A stretch of DNA of 64,000 nt from Bradyrhizobium lablabi (GTDB lineage: Bacteria > Pseudomonadota > Alphaproteobacteria > Rhizobiales > Xanthobacteraceae): the NCBI RefSeq assembly GCF_900141755.1, contig NZ_LT670844.1, positions 930,001-994,000 of the forward strand. Reading direction: 5' to 3'. Below the pieces are notes generated by a model. It was not told the DNA's origin and did not search any database. It saw only the letters and a list, made by a program, of their open reading frames with translations. Positions 62,125 to 64,000 of the stretch are shown here, one piece after another. Each line of letters opens with the position of its first letter. Position 1 is the stretch's first letter. Made by a program: the position numbers and the translations under genes.

Positions 62125-63450
62125 TTAGATCTTACCGTCTTCCTTGAACACCTTTTGCCAATCCTTCACCAATAGATCGAGCGCTTCCTGCGCCGTTCCC
62201 TTGTCGGCCACGACATAGTCATGGACGCGCTTCTGCATGTCGAGCAGGAGCTCGGCATAAGAGGGCTCGGCCCAGAAGTCTTTCACCATATCCATGGACT
62301 TCAGGAAGTCGGCCGCAAACGGCGCACTTTTCGGGAAAGATGGATCCGTGAGCACCGCCTTGTGGCAGGAATAGCCGCCGAGCGCCCACCACTTCTTCTG
62401 GACGTCAGGCTGCGCGAACCATTTGATGTAGGCGAGCGCGTCGTCCCGGTGGTCGGAATAGGAGACGACCGAGATGCCCTGCCCGCCGAGCTGCGTGAAC
62501 TGATACTTCTGCTTCGGATTGACGAAGAAGCCGATCTTGTCGCCACCGACATTGGGGTCCTTGTAGAGGCCGGGGAAGAACGCGAAGAAGTTCATCTGCA
62601 TCGCGACCTGTCCGGACTTGAAGGCGTCGAGGCCCTCCGACATGTAGGCATTGCTCATCCCGGGCGCGGTGCAGCATTTGTAGAGCGACTTATAAAACTC
62701 CAGTCCCTTGACCGCGTCGGGTGAATTGACAAAACCTTCCATCTGATAGGGCTTCTTTGGATTTTCGTACTGGAAACCCCAATCATAGAGCACGTTGGTT
62801 ACGCCCATCGTGATGCCTTCGGAGCCGCGCTCGGTATAGATGTAGGCGCCGTAGACCTTCTTGCCGTCGATCTCCCTGCCTTGAAAGAACTCGGCGATCT
62901 CCTTGAGTTGATCATAGGTTTCGGGCGGGGCGAGATCGCGGCCGAATTTCTTCTTGAACTCGGCCTGGATCTCCGGCCGGGCGAACCAGTCCTTGCGGTA
63001 GGTCCAGCCGATCGCGTCGCCCATCGCCGGCAGCGCCCAGTAGTTCGGGGTGTTCTTGGGCCATTCGGAATAGCCGACCACGGTTGCCGGCATGAAATCG
63101 TCCATCGAGATTTTCTCTTTGGCGAAGAAGTCGTTGAGTTTGACGTAGTGACCGTTTTCGGCGGCGCCGCCGATCCATTGGCTGTCACCGATAATGACGT
63201 CGCAGAGTTTTCCCTTTGAGTTGAGTTCATTGAGGAAGCGGTCGGCGTAGCTCGTCCACGGGACGAACTCGTATTTCATTTGAACTCCGGTCTTGGTGGT
63301 GAAGTCTTTCGAAAGTTCCACCAACGCGTTGGCCGGGTCCCACGCCGCCCAGCACAAGGTCAATTGTTTGGTCTGGGCCACCGCCTGACCGCCGAGACAC
63401 GAGACGGCAACAACCGCAGCCGCCCCCAATGCACGCATCATTTGGATCAT
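62125..63450 (-). CDS. ABC transporter binding protein, carbohydrate/polyol type
   Basis: 441 residues from ATG 63450, preceded by AGGGAGG; the longer ORF is not supported. The signal peptide is MIQMMRALGAAAVVAVSCLGG plus QAVAQ. The mature protein has SBP_bac_1 features: LCWAAWDPANALVELSKDFT, then DVIIGDSQWIGGAAENGHYV and AWDPAN-type ligand residues. It is the first gene of the operon that ends with dhaK, so dihydroxyacetone, glycerol or a related polyol is the likely ligand. Four Cys residues are unusual, with a CC pair in SLYKCCTAPGM. Confidence 0.92.
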   Translation of the reverse strand: MIQMMRALGAAAVVAVSCLGGQAVAQTKQLTLCWAAWDPANALVELSKDFTTKTGVQMKYEFVPWTSYADRFLNELNSKGKLCDVIIGDSQWIGGAAENGHYVKLNDFFAKEKISMDDFMPATVVGYSEWPKNTPNYWALPAMGDAIGWTYRKDWFARPEIQAEFKKKFGRDLAPPETYDQLKEIAEFFQGREIDGKKVYGAYIYTERGSEGITMGVTNVLYDWGFQYENPKKPYQMEGFVNSPDAVKGLEFYKSLYKCCTAPGMSNAYMSEGLDAFKSGQVAMQMNFFAFFPGLYKDPNVGGDKIGFFVNPKQKYQFTQLGGQGISVVSYSDHRDDALAYIKWFAQPDVQKKWWALGGYSCHKAVLTDPSFPKSAPFAADFLKSMDMVKDFWAEPSYAELLLDMQKRVHDYVVADKGTAQEALDLLVKDWQKVFKEDGKI

Positions 63451-63837
63451 TACAACCTCCCTGTTGTCGCAGGCGATTGCCTGCTCGTCTTGCCAATCAC
63501 GCTTCGCCATTCGGCGGTCATGCACGCAGACTGAGTCCGCCTCGCTGAAAGTGCGGGCGAGGCCATGTTTAGTATTATTGTTAAGTCGAAGCCTTTCACT
63601 AAACATATTTTCTGTCAATCGGGCGCTCCGAATCTTTTCGAAGTGAAGTAATTGCTGCAGTGCAACCGTTATCGAGCTCGCGTTCCCGTCGCCCGATCGG
63701 CATGCCGGAACCAATCTTGTTTAGTGAATTTGACGGGCAAGCTCCTCTGCGTATTCGCAGATTCGCAAAAGCCAAGGCGGGCTTGCCGCGATTGGCGACG
63801 TCAGAGCTTCTCGGGTGACTTCTCGTTTAAAGCCCAG
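63451..63837. promoter_or_regulatory. Gene-free upstream region with repeated GTTTAGT motifs
   Basis: About 387 nt hold the promoter of the dha-ABC operon. GTTTAGT at 63567-63573 and ACTAAAC at 63598-63604 make an inverted pair 24 nt apart, and GTTTAGTGAA at 63719-63728 is the exact inverse of TTCACTAAAC at 63595-63604. They could be sites of one regulator. The segment 63560-63620 is AT-rich. I see no gene here. Confidence 0.45.
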
Positions 63838-64000
63838 CTACGCTGCAGGCTCATCCGGAAGCGGCGACGGCTCAGGTGCGACTGGTTGCGCTTCGCGGCT
63901 GAGAAAGATCTTTCGCAGCGCGGGTGCGACGACGAGCAGGAGCAAGGGTCCAATGAACATGCCGCCCACGACCACCGTCGCGAGCGGGCGCTGCACCTGG
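63838..64000 (-). CDS. RND efflux pump, C-terminal end (CusA/CzcA type), partial
   Basis: Read by hand: the frame from the right edge to TAG 63840-63838 gives VQRPLATVVVGGMFIGPLLL, then LVVAPALRKIF and a Pro/Ala/Glu-rich tail ending PDEPAA. PLATVVVGG with a final membrane helix and VxPALR is the standard end of heavy-metal RND pumps, which sit in the inner membrane and push metal ions or small molecules out. The 5' part is beyond base 64000. Substrate cannot be told from this end. Confidence 0.85.
   Translation of the reverse strand, partial: QVQRPLATVVVGGMFIGPLLLLVVAPALRKIFLSREAQPVAPEPSPLPDEPAA

Overview
The window looks like a high-GC alphaproteobacterial chromosome, most likely Bradyrhizobium or a close relative (Rhodopseudomonas, Afipia). 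This rests on the gene families, the many ABC importers, and intergenic repeats I recognise from that group. It is an inference, not a database result.

Left edge to 9.9 kb (minus strand): a gene string that fits an extracellular contractile injection system (eCIS), a phage-tail-like particle. In transcription order it has a zinc-ribbon/coiled-coil membrane protein, tail sheath, tail tube, a T4-type baseplate chaperone-like protein, a disordered eCIS-type protein, a DUF4255 tail-terminator-like protein, an AAA+ ATPase, an 86-residue protein, and a DUF4157 protein with an HELVH motif that runs off the left edge. From the chaperone-like gene onward every junction overlaps by 4 nt; tube and chaperone are 4 nt apart. 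The remaining baseplate and spike genes and any further cargo should lie to the left of base 1.

10.4 to 28.7 kb: a type II secretion system, with gspE-F-G-H-I-J-K-L-M-N on minus and gspD plus a Sel1-repeat protein on plus. A short prepilin peptidase gene lies beside it. No separate gspC is seen; the gspN-position protein carries a GspC-like HR segment. Three large secreted enzymes of the alkaline-phosphatase/phosphoesterase superfamily flank the machine and are natural candidates for its exported substrates.

28.7 to 48.9 kb: nitrogen and amino-compound metabolism. A histone-deacetylase-like amidohydrolase and a GntR/FCD regulator diverge from a long plus-strand operon: class II aldolase, peptide-type ABC importer, D-2-hydroxyacid dehydrogenase, APH kinase, class III aminotransferase. 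The last two resemble the hydroxylysine/ethanolamine kinase plus phospho-lyase pair. Then follow a D-amino-acid dehydrogenase, an omega-aminotransferase, an XRE-cupin regulator, an amidase, a PuuB-like oxidase, a polar-amino-acid ABC importer and a second XRE-cupin regulator. Inverted repeats in the divergent promoter regions are plausible operators.

48.9 to 53.2 kb: an island of intergenic repeats. A glutathione S-transferase gene sits between two IS5-like inverted ends, next to the tail of a dead transposase. A Na/phosphate cotransporter and a NUDIX gene follow; the NUDIX stop codon lies inside a palindromic repeat.

53.4 to 63.5 kb (minus): a dihydroxyacetone-kinase operon fed by an ABC importer whose layout (binding protein, two permeases, small membrane protein, two ATPases) resembles the rhizobial glycerol importer GlpSTPQUV. 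DhaM is split into separate EIIA, HPr and enzyme I genes. An unrecognised 139-residue protein and a second copy of the palindromic repeat lie before dhaK. The right edge holds the C-terminal tail of an RND efflux pump.
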